Positions 8,048-21,576 of a stretch of 64,000 bases of DNA are shown here, in pieces. Position 1 is the stretch's first letter; each line of letters opens with the position of its first letter. A model generated the notes under the pieces. That model was not told the origin of the DNA and did no database searches. It saw only the letters and a program-made list of their open reading frames with translations. Location of the stretch: positions 2,516,501 through 2,580,500 of the forward strand of contig JAWQEG010000501.1 of the NCBI GenBank assembly GCA_033782935.1. Reading direction: 5' to 3'. The DNA comes from Petrolisthes cinctipes (Eukaryota; Arthropoda; Malacostraca; Decapoda; Porcellanidae). A program made the position numbers and the translations under genes.

Positions 8048-11000
8048 GTGCTAGAATATTTTCAAAATATAGGCTAAAAACATGCTAAAAATCGATCTTT
8101 TAGGTGCCAAAAAGTCGATATCTCAAATTCAGTCTCAAAACACCCGAAAATTCGATATTTAGGGGTCCCAGAAGCGATCTGTACATGCCTACTCCGTTTT
8201 AGAGTATTTTCAAAATACATGCTCAAAACATACTGAAAATCGATCTTTTAGGTGCAGAAAAGTCGATATGTGCATGCATCTTCAGTACCCGTTTATATCT
8301 CAAATTCAGGCTCAAAACACCCGAAAATTCAATATTTTGGGGTCCCAGAAGCAATCTGTACATGCCTACACAGTGCTAGAATATTTTCAGAATATAGGCT
8401 AAAAACATGCTAAAAATCGACATTTTAGGTGCCAAAAAATCGATATATCAAATTCAGTCCCAAAACACCAGAAAATTCGATATTTAGAGGTCGCAGAAGG
8501 TATCTGTACATGCCTACTCCGTGTTAGAGTATTTTCATAATACAGGCCAAAAACATACTGAAAATCGATCTTTTAGGTGCCCAAAAGTCGATATGTGCAT
8601 GCATCTTCTGTACCCGTTTATATCTCAAATTCTGGCCCTAAACACCCGAAAATTCGATATTTTGGGGTCCCAGAAGCGATCTGTACATGCCTACTCCGTG
8701 TTAGAGTATTTTCAAAATTCAAGCCCAAAACATGCTGAAAATCGATATTTTTGGTGCCCAAAGTCAATATGTGCATGTATCTTCTGTACCCGTTTATATC
8801 TCAAATTCAGGCTCAAAACACCCGAAAATTCAATATTTTGGGGTCCCAGGAGCAATCTGTACAGTGCTAGAATATTTTCAAAATATAGGCTAAAAACATG
8901 CTAAAAATCGATCTTTTAGGTGCCAAAAAGTCGATATCTCAAATTCAGTCCCAAAACACCCGAAAATTCGATATTTAGGGGTCCCAGAAGCAATCTGTAC
9001 ATGCCTACTCCGTTTTAGAGTATTTTCAAAATACATGCTCAAAACATACTGAAAATCGATCTTTTAGGTGCACAAAAGTCGATATGTGGATGCATCTTCA
9101 GTACCCGTTTATATCTCAAATTCAGGCTCAAAACACCCGAAAATTCAATATTTTGGGGTCCCAGAAGCAATCTGTACATGCCTACACAGTGTTAGAGTAT
9201 TTTCAAAATACAGGCCCAAAACATGCTGAAAATCGATATTTTAGATGCCCAAAGTCAATATGTGCATGTATCTTCTGTACCCGTTTATATCTCAAATTCA
9301 GGCTCAAAACACCCGAAAATTCAATATTTTGGGGCCCCAGAAGCAATCTGTACATGCCTACACAGTGCTAGAATATTTTCAAAATATAGGCTAAAAACAT
9401 GCTAAAAATCGATCTTTTAGGTGCCAAAAAGTCGATATCTCAAATTCAGTCCCAAAACACCAGAAAATTCGATATTTAGAGGTCCCAGAAGGTATCTGTA
9501 CATGCCTACTCCGTGTTAGAGTATTTTCAAAATACCGGCCTAAAACATACTGAAAATCGATCTTTTAGGTGCCCAAAAGTCGATATGTGCATGCATCTTC
9601 TGTACCCGTTTATATCTCAAATTCTGGCCCTAAACACCCGAAAATTCGATATTTTTGGGTCCCAGAAGCGATCTGTACATGCCTACTCCGTGTTAGAGTA
9701 TTTTCAAAATTCAAGCCCAAAACATGCTGAAAATCGATATTTTTGGTGCCCAAAGTCAATATGTGCATGTATCTTCTGTACCAGTTTATATCTCAAATTC
9801 AGGCTCAAAACACCCGAAAATTCAATATTTTGGGGTCCCAGAAGCAATCTGTACATGCCTACACAGTGCTAGAATATTTTCAAAATATAGGCTAAAAACA
9901 TGCTAAAAATCGACATTTTAGATGCCTAAAAATCGATATCTCAAATTCAGTCCCAAAACACCCGAAAATTCGATATTTAGAGGTCCCAGAAGGTATCTGT
10001 ACATGCCTACACTGTGTTAGAGTATTTTCAAAATACAGGCCAAAAACATACTGAAAATCGGTCTTTTAGGTGCCCAAAAGTCGATATGTGCATTCATCTT
10101 CTGTACCCGTTTATATCTCAAATTCTGGCCCTAAACACCCGAAAATTCGATATTTTGGGGTCCCAGAAGCGATCTGTACATGCCTACTCCGTGTTAGAGT
10201 ATTTTCAAAATTCAGGCCAAAAACATGCTGAAAATCGATATTTTTGGTGCCCAAAGTCAATATGTGCATGTATCTTCTGTACCCGTTTATATCTCAAATT
10301 CAGGCTCAAAACACTCGAAAATTCAATATTTTGGGGTCCCAGAAGCATTCTGTACAGTGCTAGAATATTTTCAAAATATAGGCTAAAAACATGCTAAAAA
10401 TCGATCTTTAAGGTGCCAAAAAGTCAATATCTCAAATTCAGTCCCAAAACACCCTAAAATTCGATATTTAGGGGTCCCAGAAGCGATCTGTACATGCCTA
10501 CTCCGTTTTAGAGTATTTTCAAAATACATGCTCAAAATATACTGAAAATCGATCTTTTAGGTGCACAAAAGTCGATATGTGCATGCATCTTCAGTACCCG
10601 TTTATATCTCAAATTCAGGCTCAAAACACCCGAAAATTCAATATTTTGGGGTCCCAGAAGCAATTTGTACATGCCTACTCAGTGTTAGAGTATTTTCAAA
10701 ATACAGGCCCAAAACATGCTGAAAATCGATATTTTAGATGCCCAAAGTCAATATGTGCATGTATCTTCTGTACCCGTTTATATCTCAAATTCAGGCTCAA
10801 AACACCCGAAAATTCAATATTTTGGGGTCCCAGAAGCAATCTGTACATGCCTACACAGTGCTAGAATATTTTCAAAATATAGGCTAAAAACATGCTAAAA
10901 ATCGATCTTTTAGGTGCCAAAAAGTCGATATCTCAAATTCAGTCCCAAAACACCAGAAAATTCGATATTTAGAGGTCCCAGAAGGTATCTGTACATGCCT

Positions 11001-11496
11001 ACTCCGTGTTAGAGTATTTTCAAAATACCGGCCAAAAACATACTGAAAATCGATCTTTTAGGTGCCCAAAAGTCGATATGTGCATGCATCTTCTGTACCC
11101 GTTTATATCTCAAATTCTGGCCCTAAACACCCGAAAATTCGATATTTTGGGGTCCCAGAAGCGATCTGTACATGCCTACTCCGTGTTAGAGTATTTTCAA
11201 AATTCAAGCCCAAAACATGCTGAAAATCGATATTTTTGGTGCCCAAAGTCAATATGTGCATGTATCTTCTGTACCCGTTTATATCTCAAATTCAGGCTCA
11301 AAACACCCGAAAATTCAATATTTTGGGGTCCCAGGAGCAATCTGTACAGTGCTAGAATATTTTCAAAATATAGGCTAAAAACATGCTAAAAATCGATCTT
11401 TTAGGTGCCAAAAAGTCGATATCTCAAATTCAGTCCCAAAACACCCGAAAATTCGATATTTAGGGGTCCCTGAAGCAATCTGTACATGCCTACTCC

Positions 11497-11811
11497 GTTT
11501 TAGAGTATTTTCAAAATACATGCTCAAAACATACTGAAAATCGATCTTTTAGGTGCACAAAAGTCGATATGTGGATGCATCTTCAGTACCCGTTTATATC
11601 TCAAATTCAGGCTCAAAACACCCGAAAATTCAATATTTTGGGGTCCCAGAAGCATTCTGTACAGTGCTAGAATATTTTCAAAATATAGGCTAAAAACATG
11701 CTAAAAATCGATCTTTAAGGTGCCAAAAAGTCAATATCTCAAATTCAGTCCCAAAACACCCGAAAATTCGATATTTAGGGGTCCCAGAAGCGATCTGTAC
11801 ATGCCTACTCC
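11497..11811 (+). repeat. D'-C pair with the 10-bp deletion in D
   Basis: The D monomer here is 167 bp and ends agcattctgtacagtgctag, so it joins a D start (with gtggatgcatc) to a B' end of the type found at 4741 and 10346. It is a D/B' recombinant. The C that follows has cgatctttaagg and gtcaatatctc, the usual companion of that B' end. A paralogous pair lies at 14297-14611, 2800 bp away. A separate D' of similar form lies at 61374-61540. Confidence 0.88.
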
Positions 11812-12312
11812 GTTTTAGAGTATTTTCAAAATACATGCTCAAAATATACTGAAAATCGATCTTTTAGGTGCACAAAAGTCGATATGTGCATGCATCTTCA
11901 GTACCCGTTTATATCTCAAATTCAGGCTCAAAACACCCGAAAATTCAATATTTTGGGGTCCCAGAAGCAATTTGTACATGCCTACTCAGTGTTAGAGTAT
12001 TTTCAAAATACAGGCCCAAAACATGCTGAAAATCGATATTTTAGATGCCCAAAGTCAATATGTGCATGTATCTTCTGTACCCGTTTATATCTCAAATTCA
12101 GGCTCAAAACACCCGAAAATTCAATATTTTGGGGTCCCAGAAGCAATCTGTACATGCCTACACAGTGCTAGAATATTTTCAAAATATAGGCTAAAAACAT
12201 GCTAAAAATCGATCTTTTAGGTGCCAAAAAGTCGATATCTCAAATTCAGTCCCAAAACACCAGAAAATTCGATATTTAGAGGTCCCAGAAGGTATCTGTA
12301 CATGCCTACTCC

Positions 12313-15112
12313 GTGTTAGAGTATTTTCAAAATACCGGCCAAAAACATACTGAAAATCGATCTTTTAGGTGCCCAAAAGTCGATATGTGCATGCATCTTC
12401 TGTACCCGTTTATATCTCAAATTCTGGCCCTAAACACCCGAAAATTCGATATTTTTGGGTCCCAGAAGCGATCTGTACATGCCTACTCCGTGTTAGAGTA
12501 TTTTCAAAATTCAAGCCCAAAACATGCTGAAAATCGATATTTTTGGTGCCCAAAGTCAATATGTGCATGTATCTTCTGTACCCGTTTATATCTCAAATTC
12601 AGGCTCAAAACACCCGAAAATTCAATATTTTGGGGTCCCAGAAGCAATCTGTACATGCCTACACAGTGCTAGAATATTTTCAAAATATAGGCTAAAAACA
12701 TGCTAAAAATCGACATTTTAGGTGCCAAAAAATCGATATCTCAAATTCAGTCCCAAAACACCCGAAAATTCGATATTTAGAGGTCCCAGAAGGTATCTGT
12801 ACATGCCTACACTGTGTTAGAGTATTTTCAAAATACAGGCCAAAAACATACTGAAAATCGGTCTTTTAGGTGCCCAAAAGTCGATATGTGCATTCATCTT
12901 CTGTACCCGTTTATATCTCAAATTCTGGCCCTAAACACCCGAAAATTCGATATTTTGGGGTCCCAGAAGCGATCTGTACATGCCTACTCCGTGTTAGAGT
13001 ATTTTCAAAATTCAGGCCAAAAACATGCTGAAAATCGATATTTTTGGTGCCCAAAGTCAATATGTGCATGTATCTTCTGTACCCGTTTATATCTCAAATT
13101 CAGGCTCAAAACACCCGAAAATTCAATATTTTGGGGTCCCAGAAGCATTCTGTACAGTGCTAGAATATTTTCAAAATATAGGCTAAAAACATGCTAAAAA
13201 TCGATCTTTAAGGTGCCAAAAAGTCAATATCTCAAATTCAGTCCCAAAACACCCGAAAATTCGATATTTAGGGGTCCCAGAAGCGATCTGTACATGCCTA
13301 CTCCGTTTTAGAGTATTTTCAAAATACATGCTCAAAATATACTGAAAATCGATCTTTTAGGTGCACAAAAGTCTATATGTGCATGCATCTTCAGTACCCG
13401 TTTATATCTCAAATTCAGGCTCAAAACACCCGAAAATTCAATATTTTGGGGTCCCAGAAGCAATTTGTACATGCCTACTCAGTGTTAGAGTATTTTCAAA
13501 ATACAGGCCCAAAACATGCTGAAAATCGATATTTTAGATGCCCAAAGTCAATATGTGCATGTATCTTCTGTACCCGTTTATATCTCAAATTCAGGCTCAA
13601 AACACCCGAAAATTCAATATTTTGGGGTCCCAGAAGCAATCTGTACATGCCTACACAGTGCTAGAATATTTTCAAAATATAGGCTAAAAACATGCTAAAA
13701 ATCGACATTTTAGGTGCAAAAAAATCGATATCTCAAATTCAGTCCCAAAACACCCGAAAATTCGATATTTAGAGGTCCCAGAAGGTATCTGTACATGCCT
13801 ACACTGTGTTAGAGTATTTTCAAAATACCGGCCAAAAACATACTGAAAATCGATCTTTTAGGTGCCCAAAAGTCGATATGTGCATGCATCTTCTGTACCC
13901 GTTTATATCTCAAATTCTGGCCCTAAACACCCGAAAATTCGATATTTTGGGGTCCCAGAAGCGATCTGTACATGCCTACTCCGTGTTAGAGTATTTTCAA
14001 AATTCAAGCCCAAAACATGCTGAAAATCGATATTTTTGGTGCCCAAAGTCAATATGTGCATGTATCTTCTGTACCCGTTTATATCTCAAATTCAGGCTCA
14101 AAACACCCGAAAATTCAATATTTTGGGGTCCCAGGAGCAATCTGTACAGTGCTAGAATATTTTCAAAATATAGGCTAAAAACATGCTAAAAATCGATCTT
14201 TTAGGTGCCAAAAAGTCGATATCTCAAATTCAGTCCCAAAACACCCGAAAATTCGATATTTAGGGGTCCCTGAAGCAATCTGTACATGCCTACTCCGTTT
14301 TAGAGTATTTTCAAAATACATGCTCAAAACATACTGAAAATCGATCTTTTAGGTGCACAAAAGTCGATATGTGGATGCATCTTCAGTACCCGTTTATATC
14401 TCAAATTCAGGCTCAAAACACCCGAAAATTCAATATTTTGGGGTCCCAGAAGCATTCTGTACAGTGCTAGAATATTTTCAAAATATAGGCTAAAAACATG
14501 CTAAAAATCGATCTTTAAGGTGCCAAAAAGTCAATATCTCAAATTCAGTCCCAAAACACCCGAAAATTCGATATTTAGGGGTCCCAGAAGCGATCTGTAC
14601 ATGCCTACTCCGTTTTAGAGTATTTTCAAAATACATGCTCAAAATATACTGAAAATCGATCTTTTAGGTGCACAAAAGTCGATATGTGCATGCATCTTCA
14701 GTACCCGTTTATATCTCAAATTCAGGCTCAAAACACCCGAAAATTCAATATTTTGGGGTCCCAGAAGCAATTTGTACATGCCTACTCAGTGTTAGAGTAT
14801 TTTCAAAATACAGGCCCAAAACATGCTGAAAATCGATATTTTAGATGCCCAAAGTCAATATGTGCATGTATCTTCTGTACCCGTTTATATCTCAAATTCA
14901 GGCTCAAAACACCCGAAAATTCAATATTTTGGGGTCCCAGAAGCAATCTGTACATGCCTACACAGTGCTAGAATATTTTCAAAATATAGGCTAAAAACAT
15001 GCTAAAAATCGATCTTTTAGGTGCCAAAAAGTCGATATCTCAAATTCAGTCCCAAAACACCAGAAAATTCGATATTTAGAGGTCCCAGAAGGTATCTGTA
15101 CATGCCTACTCC
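12313..15112 (+). repeat. One complete copy of the 2800-bp higher-order unit
   Basis: The central copy, flanked by 9513-12312 and a partial third copy from 15113. Its A at 13806 follows a C with the tail acactgtg but carries the aataccggcc mark normally preceded by actccgtg, so a crossover point lies near 13800-13835. Copy 9513-12312 has the same order with private changes (cggcctaaaac at 9537, ccagtttata at 9781, acactcgaaaa at 10312). Confidence 0.92.
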
Positions 15113-16958
15113 GTGTTAGAGTATTTTCAAAATACCGGCCAAAAACATACTGAAAATCGATCTTTTAGGTGCCCAAAAGTCGATATGTGCATGCATCTTC
15201 TGTACCCGTTTATATCTCAAATTCTGGCCCTAAACACCCGAAAATTCGATATTTTTGGGTCCCAGAAGCGATCTGTACATGCCTACTCCGTGTTAGAGTA
15301 TTTTCAAAATTCAAGCCCAAAACATGCTGAAAATCGATATTTTTGGTGCCCAAAGTCAATATGTGCATGTATCTTCTGTACCCGTTTATATCTCAAATTC
15401 AGGCTCAAAACACCCGAAAATTCAATATTTTGGGGTCCCAGAAGCAATCTGTACATGCCTACACAGTGCTAGAATATTTTCAAAATATAGGCTAAAAACA
15501 TGCTAAAAATCGACATTTTAGGTGCCAAAAAATCGATATCTCAAATTCAGTCCCAAAACACCCGAAAATTCGATATTTAGAGGTCCCAGAAGGTATCTGT
15601 ACATGCCTACACTGTGTTAGAGTATTTTCAAAATACAGGCCAAAAACATACTGAAAATCGGTCTTTTAGGTGCCCAAAAGTCGATATGTGCATTCATCTT
15701 CTGTACCCGTTTATATCTCAAATTCTGGCCCTAAACACCCGAAAATTCGATATTTTGGGGTCCCAGAAGCGATCTGTACATGCCTACTCCGTGTTAGAGT
15801 ATTTTCAAAATTCAGGCCAAAAACATGCTGAAAATCGATATTTTTGGTGCCCAAAGTCAATATGTGCATGTATCTTCTGTACCCGTTTATATCTCAAATT
15901 CAGGCTCAAAACACCCGAAAATTCAATATTTTGGGGTCCCAGAAGCATTCTGTACAGTGCTAGAATATTTTCAAAATATAGGCTAAAAACATGCTAAAAA
16001 TCGATCTTTAAGGTGCCAAAAAGTCAATATCTCAAATTCAGTCCCAAAACACCCGAAAATTCGATATTTAGGGGTCCCAGAAGCGATCTGTACATGCCTA
16101 CTCCGTTTTAGAGTATTTTCAAAATACATGCTCAAAATATACTGAAAATCGATCTTTTAGGTGCACAAAAGTCTATATGTGCATGCATCTTCAGTACCCG
16201 TTTATATCTCAAATTCAGGCTCAAAACACCCGAAAATTCAATATTTTGGGGTCCCAGAAGCAATTTGTACATGCCTACTCAGTGTTAGAGTATTTTCAAA
16301 ATACAGGCCCAAAACATGCTGAAAATCGATATTTTAGATGCCCAAAGTCAATATGTGCATGTATCTTCTGTACCCGTTTATATCTCAAATTCAGGCTCAA
16401 AACACCCGAAAATTCAATATTTTGGGGTCCCAGAAGCAATCTGTACATGCCTACACAGTGCTAGAATATTTTCAAAATATAGGCTAAAAACATGCTAAAA
16501 ATCGACATTTTAGGTGCCAAAAAATCGATATCTCAAATTCAGTCCCAAAACACCCGAAAATTCGATATTTAGAGGTCCCAGAAGGTATCTGTACATGCCT
16601 ACACTGTGTTAGAGTATTTTCAAAATACAGGCCAAAAACATACTGAAAATCGGTCTTTTAGGTGCCCAAAAGTCGATATGTGCATTCATCTTCTGTACCC
16701 GTTTATATCTCAAATTCTGGCCCTAAACACCCGAAAATTCGATATTTTGGGGTCCCAGAAGCGATCTGTACATGCCTACTCCGTGTTAGAGTATTTTCAA
16801 AATTCAGGCCAAAAACATACTGAAAATCGATATTTTTGGTGCCCAAAGTCAATATGTGCATGTATCTTCTGTACCCGTTTATATCTCAAATTCAGGCTCA
16901 AAACACCCGAAAATTCAATATTTTGGGGTCCCAGAAGCAATCTGTACATGCCTACACA

Positions 16959-19267
16959 GTGCTAGAATATTTTCAAAATATAGGCTAAAAACATGCTAAA
17001 AATCGATCTTTAAGGTGCCAAAAAGTCAATATCTCAAATTCAGTCCCAAAACACCCGAAAATTCGATATTTAGGGGTCCCAGAAGCGATCTGTACATGCC
17101 TACTCCGTTTTAGAGTATTTTCAAAATACATGCTCAAAACATACTGAAAATCGATCTTTTAGGTGCACAAAAGTCGATATGTGCATGCATCTTCAGTACC
17201 CGTTTATATCTCAAATTCAGGCTCAAAACACCCGAAAATTCAATATTTTGGGGTCCCAGAAGCAATCTGTACATGCCTACTCAGTGCTAGAGTATTTTCA
17301 AAATACATTCCAAAAACATGCTGAAAATCGATATTTTTGGTGCCCAAAGTCAATATGTGCATGTATCTTCTGTACCCGTTTATATCTCAAATTCAGGCTT
17401 AAAACACCCGAAAATTCAATATTATGGGGTCCCAGAAGCAATCTGTACAGCGCTAGAATATTTTCAAAATATAGGCTTAAAACATGCTAAAAATCGATCT
17501 TTTAGGTGCCAAAAAGTCGATATCTCAAATTCAGTCTCAAAACACCCGAAAATTCGATATCTAGGGGTCCCAGAAGCGATTTGTACATGCCTACTCCGTT
17601 TTAGAGTATTTTCAAAATACATGCTCAAAACATACTGAAAATCGATCTTTTAGGTGCAGAAAAGTCGATATGTGCATGCATCTTCAGTACCCGTTTATAT
17701 CTCAAATTCAGGCTCAAAACACCCGAAAATTCGATATTTTTGGGTCCCAGAAGCAATCTGTACATGCCTACACAGTGCTAGAATATTTTCAAAATATAGG
17801 CTAAAAACATGCTAAAAATCGACATTTTAGGTGCCAAAAAATCGATATATCAAATTCAGTCCCAAAACACCAGAAAATTCGATATTTAGAGGTCGCAGAA
17901 GGTATCTGTACATGCCTACTCCGTGTTAGAGTATTTTCATAATACAGGCCAAAAACATACTGAAAATCGATCTTTTAGGTGCCCAAAAGTCGATATGTGC
18001 ATGCATCTTCTGTACCCGTTTATATCTCAAATTCTGGCCCTAAACACCCGAAAATTCGATATTTTGGGGTCCCAGAAGCGATCTGTACATGCCTACTCCG
18101 TGTTAGAGTATTTTCAAAATTCAAGCCCAAAACATGCTGAAAATCGATATTTTTGGTGCCCAAAGTCAATATGTGCATGTATCTTCTGTACCCGTTTATA
18201 TCTCAAATTCAGGCTCAAAACACCCGAAAATTCAATATTTTGGGGTCCCAGGAGCAATCTGTACAGTGCTAGAATATTTTCAAAATATAGGCTAAAAACA
18301 TGCTAAAAATCGATCTTTTAGGTGCCAAAAAGTCGATATCTCAAATTCAGTCCCAAAACACCCGAAAATTCGATATTTAGGGGTCCCAGAAGCAATCTGT
18401 ACATGCCTACTCCGTTTTAGAGTATTTTCAAAATACATGCTCAAAACATACTGAAAATCGATCTTTTAGGTGCACAAAAGTCGATATGTGGATGCATCTT
18501 CAGTACCCGTTTATATCTCAAATTCAGGCTCAAAACACCCGAAAATTCAATATTTTGGGGTCCCAGAAGCAATCTGTACATGCCTACACAGTGTTAGAGT
18601 ATTTTCAAAATACAGGCCCAAAACATTCTGAAAATCGATATTTTAGATGCCCAAAGTCAATATGTGCATGTATCTTCTGTACCCGTTTATATCTCAAATT
18701 CAGGCTCAAAACACCCGAAAATTCAATATTTTGGGGCCCCAGAAGCAATCTGTACATGCCTACACAGTGCTAGAATATTTTCAAAATATAGGCTAAAAAC
18801 ATGCTAAAAATCGATCTTTTAGGTGCCAAAAAGTCGATATCTCAAATTCAGTCCCAAAACACCAGAAAATTCGATATTTAGAGGTCCCAGAAGGTATCTG
18901 TACATGCCTACTCCGTGTTAGAGTATTTTCAAAATACCGGCCAAAAACATACTGAAAATCGATCTTTTAGGTGCCCAAAAGTCGATATGTGCATGCATCT
19001 TCTGTACCCGTTTATATCTCAAATTCTGGCCCTAAACACCCGAAAATTCGATATTTTTGGGTCCCAGAAGCGATCTGTACATGCCTACTCCGTGTTAGAG
19101 TATTTTCAAAATTCAAGCCCAAAACATGCTGAAAATCGATATTTTTGGTGCCCAAAGTCAATATGTGCATGTATCTTCTGTACCCGTTTATATCTCAAAT
19201 TCAGGCTCAAAACACCCGAAAATTCAATATTTTGGGGTCCCAGAAGCAATCTGTACATGCCTACACA
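16959..19267 (+). repeat. First copy of the 2309-bp unit
   Basis: Monomer order C, D, F, C, D, C, A, B', C, D, E, C, A, B. The left border lies where a B monomer with caggccaaaaacatactg (16783) gives way to a C with cgatctttaagg. The second copy begins with the same C at 19268 after a different B (aagcccaaaacatg), which marks the exchange point near the B-C junction. Confidence 0.9.
17284..17449 (+). repeat. Monomer type F (166 bp), rare long monomer
   Basis: A B'-like monomer with aatacattccaaaaacatg near the start, ggcttaaaacacc in the middle and attatggggtccc near the end, plus the 10-bp terminal loss. Three copies were seen: 7879 (with an expanded T run), 17284 and 19593. The two later ones are paralogues created by the 2309-bp duplication. 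In those two copies the following C opens gcgctag instead of gtgctag. Confidence 0.88.
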
Positions 19268-21576
19268 GTGCTAGAATATTTTCAAAATATAGGCTAAAAA
19301 CATGCTAAAAATCGATCTTTAAGGTGCCAAAAAGTCAATATCTCAAATTCAGTCCCAAAACACCCGAAAATTCGATATTTAGGGGTCCCAGAAGCGATCT
19401 GTACATGCCTACTCCGTTTTAGAGTATTTTCAAAATACATGCTCAAAACATACTGAAAATCGATCTTTTAGGTGCACAAAAGTCGATATGTGCATGCATC
19501 TTCAGTACCCGTTTATATCTCAAATTCAGGCTCAAAACACCCGAAAATTCAATATTTTGGGGTCCCAGAAGCAATCTGTACATGCCTACTCAGTGCTAGA
19601 GTATTTTCAAAATACATTCCAAAAACATGCTGAAAATCGATATTTTTGGTGCCCAAAGTCAATATGTGCATGTATCTTCTGTACCCGTTTATATCTCAAA
19701 TTCAGGCTTAAAACACCCGAAAATTCAATATTATGGGGTCCCAGAAGCAATCTGTACAGCGCTAGAATATTTTCAAAATATAGGCTTAAAACATGCTAAA
19801 AATCGATCTTTTAGGTGCCAAAAAGTCGATATCTCAAATTCAGTCTCAAAACACCCGAAAATTCGATATCTAGGGGTCCCAGAAGCGATTTGTACATGCC
19901 TACTCCGTTTTAGAGTATTTTCAAAATACATGCTCAAAACATACTGAAAATCGATCTTTTAGGTGCAGAAAAGTCGATATGTGCATGCATCTTCAGTACC
20001 CGTTTATATCTCAAATTCAGGCTCAAAACACCCGAAAATTCGATATTTTTGGGTCCCAGAAGCAATCTGTACATGCCTACACAGTGCTAGAATATTTTCA
20101 AAATATAGGCTAAAAACATGCTAAAAATCGACATTTTAGGTGCCAAAAAATCGATATATCAAATTCAGTCCCAAAACACCAGAAAATTCGATATTTAGAG
20201 GTCGCAGAAGGTATCTGTACATGCCTACTCCGTGTTAGAGTATTTTCATAATACAGGCCAAAAACATACTGAAAATCGATCTTTTAGGTGCCCAAAAGTC
20301 GATATGTGCATGCATCTTCTGTACCCGTTTATATCTCAAATTCTGGCCCTAAACACCCGAAAATTCGATATTTTGGGGTCCCAGAAGCGATCTGTACATG
20401 CCTACTCCGTGTTAGAGTATTTTCAAAATTCAAGCCCAAAACATGCTGAAAATCGATATTTTTGGTGCCCAAAGTCAATATGTGCATGTATCTTCTGTAC
20501 CCGTTTATATCTCAAATTCAGGCTCAAAACACCCGAAAATTCAATATTTTGGGGTCCCAGGAGCAATCTGTACAGTGCTAGAATATTTTCAAAATATAGG
20601 CTAAAAACATGCTAAAAATCGATCTTTTAGGTGCCAAAAAGTCGATATCTCAAATTCAGTCCCAAAACACCCGAAAATTCGATATTTAGGGGTCCCAGAA
20701 GCAATCTGTACATGCCTACTCCGTTTTAGAGTATTTTCAAAATACATGCTCAAAACATACTGAAAATCGATCTTTTAGGTGCACAAAAGTCGATATGTGG
20801 ATGCATCTTCAGTACCCGTTTATATCTCAAATTCAGGCTCAAAACACCCGAAAATTCAATATTTTGGGGTCCCAGAAGCAATCTGTACATGCCTACACAG
20901 TGTTAGAGTATTTTCAAAATACAGGCCCAAAACATGCTGAAAATCGATATTTTAGATGCCCAAAGTCAATATGTGCATGTATCTTCTGTACCCGTTTATA
21001 TCTCAAATTCAGGCTCAAAACACCCGAAAATTCAATATTTTGGGGCCCCAGAAGCAATCTGTACATGCCTACACAGTGCTAGAATATTTTCAAAATATAG
21101 GCTAAAAACATGCTAAAAATCGATCTTTTAGGTGCCAAAAAGTCGATATCTCAAATTCAGTCCCAAAACACCAGAAAATTCGATATTTAGAGGTCCCAGA
21201 AGGTATCTGTACATGCCTACTCCGTGTTAGAGTATTTTCAAAATACCGGCCAAAAACATACTGAAAATCGATCTTTTAGGTGCCCAAAAGTCGATATGTG
21301 CATGCATCTTCTGTACCCGTTTATATCTCAAATTCTGGCCCTAAACACCCGAAAATTCGATATTTTTGGGTCCCAGAAGCGATCTGTACATGCCTACTCC
21401 GTGTTAGAGTATTTTCAAAATTCAAGCCCAAAACATGCTGAAAATCGATATTTTTGGTGCCCAAAGTCAATATGTGCATGTATCTTCTGTACCCGTTTAT
21501 ATCTCAAATTCAGGCTCAAAACACCCGAAAATTCAATATTTTGGGGTCCCAGAAGCAATCTGTACATGCCTACACA
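19268..21576 (+). repeat. Second copy of the 2309-bp unit
   Basis: It repeats the order of 16959-19267. The following C at 21577 is of subtype C2 with the private change aaaatctatatctc, so the homology to copy one ends here and the array continues with ABC and AB'C units. Confidence 0.9.

Larger units (their letters stand above)
1..9512 (+). repeat. Array block I: mixed trimers and dimers
   Basis: Unit starts and compositions: 1 partial E, 129 C, 277 ABC, 778 DC, 1102 AB'C, 1593 EC, 1917 ABC, 2418 AB'C, 2909 DEC, 3410 ABC, 3911 ABC, 4412 AB'C, 4903 B'C, 5217 DEC, 5718 ABC, 6219 AB'C, 6710 DEC, 7211 AB'C, 7702 AFC, 8196 DC, 8521 AB'C, 9012 DEC. The stretches 2909-4411 and 5217-6709 are paralogous at an offset of 2308 bp, although the latter has AB'C where the former has its second ABC. 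The nine-monomer unit ABC-AB'C-DEC (1493 bp, 5718-7210) recurs in block II. No non-satellite sequence lies in this block. Confidence 0.93.
9513..16605 (+). repeat. Array block II: 2800-bp higher-order unit, about 2.5 copies
   Basis: Unit starts: 9513 ABC, 10014 AB'C, 10505 DEC, 11006 AB'C, 11497 D'C, 11812 DEC, 12313 ABC, 12814 AB'C, 13305 DEC, 13806 AB'C, 14297 D'C, 14612 DEC, 15113 ABC, 15614 AB'C, 16105 DEC. The order ABC, AB'C, DEC, AB'C, D'C, DEC (17 monomers, 2800 bp) repeats at 9513, 12313 and 15113. Shared private marks include aataccggcc in A, ctcaaaatatactg in D, gtccctgaagcaatc in C and agcattctg. Copies differ by few scattered bases (for example gtctatatgtg at 13371 and 16171, caaaaaaatcg at 13718), so expansion is recent. 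Confidence 0.95.
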
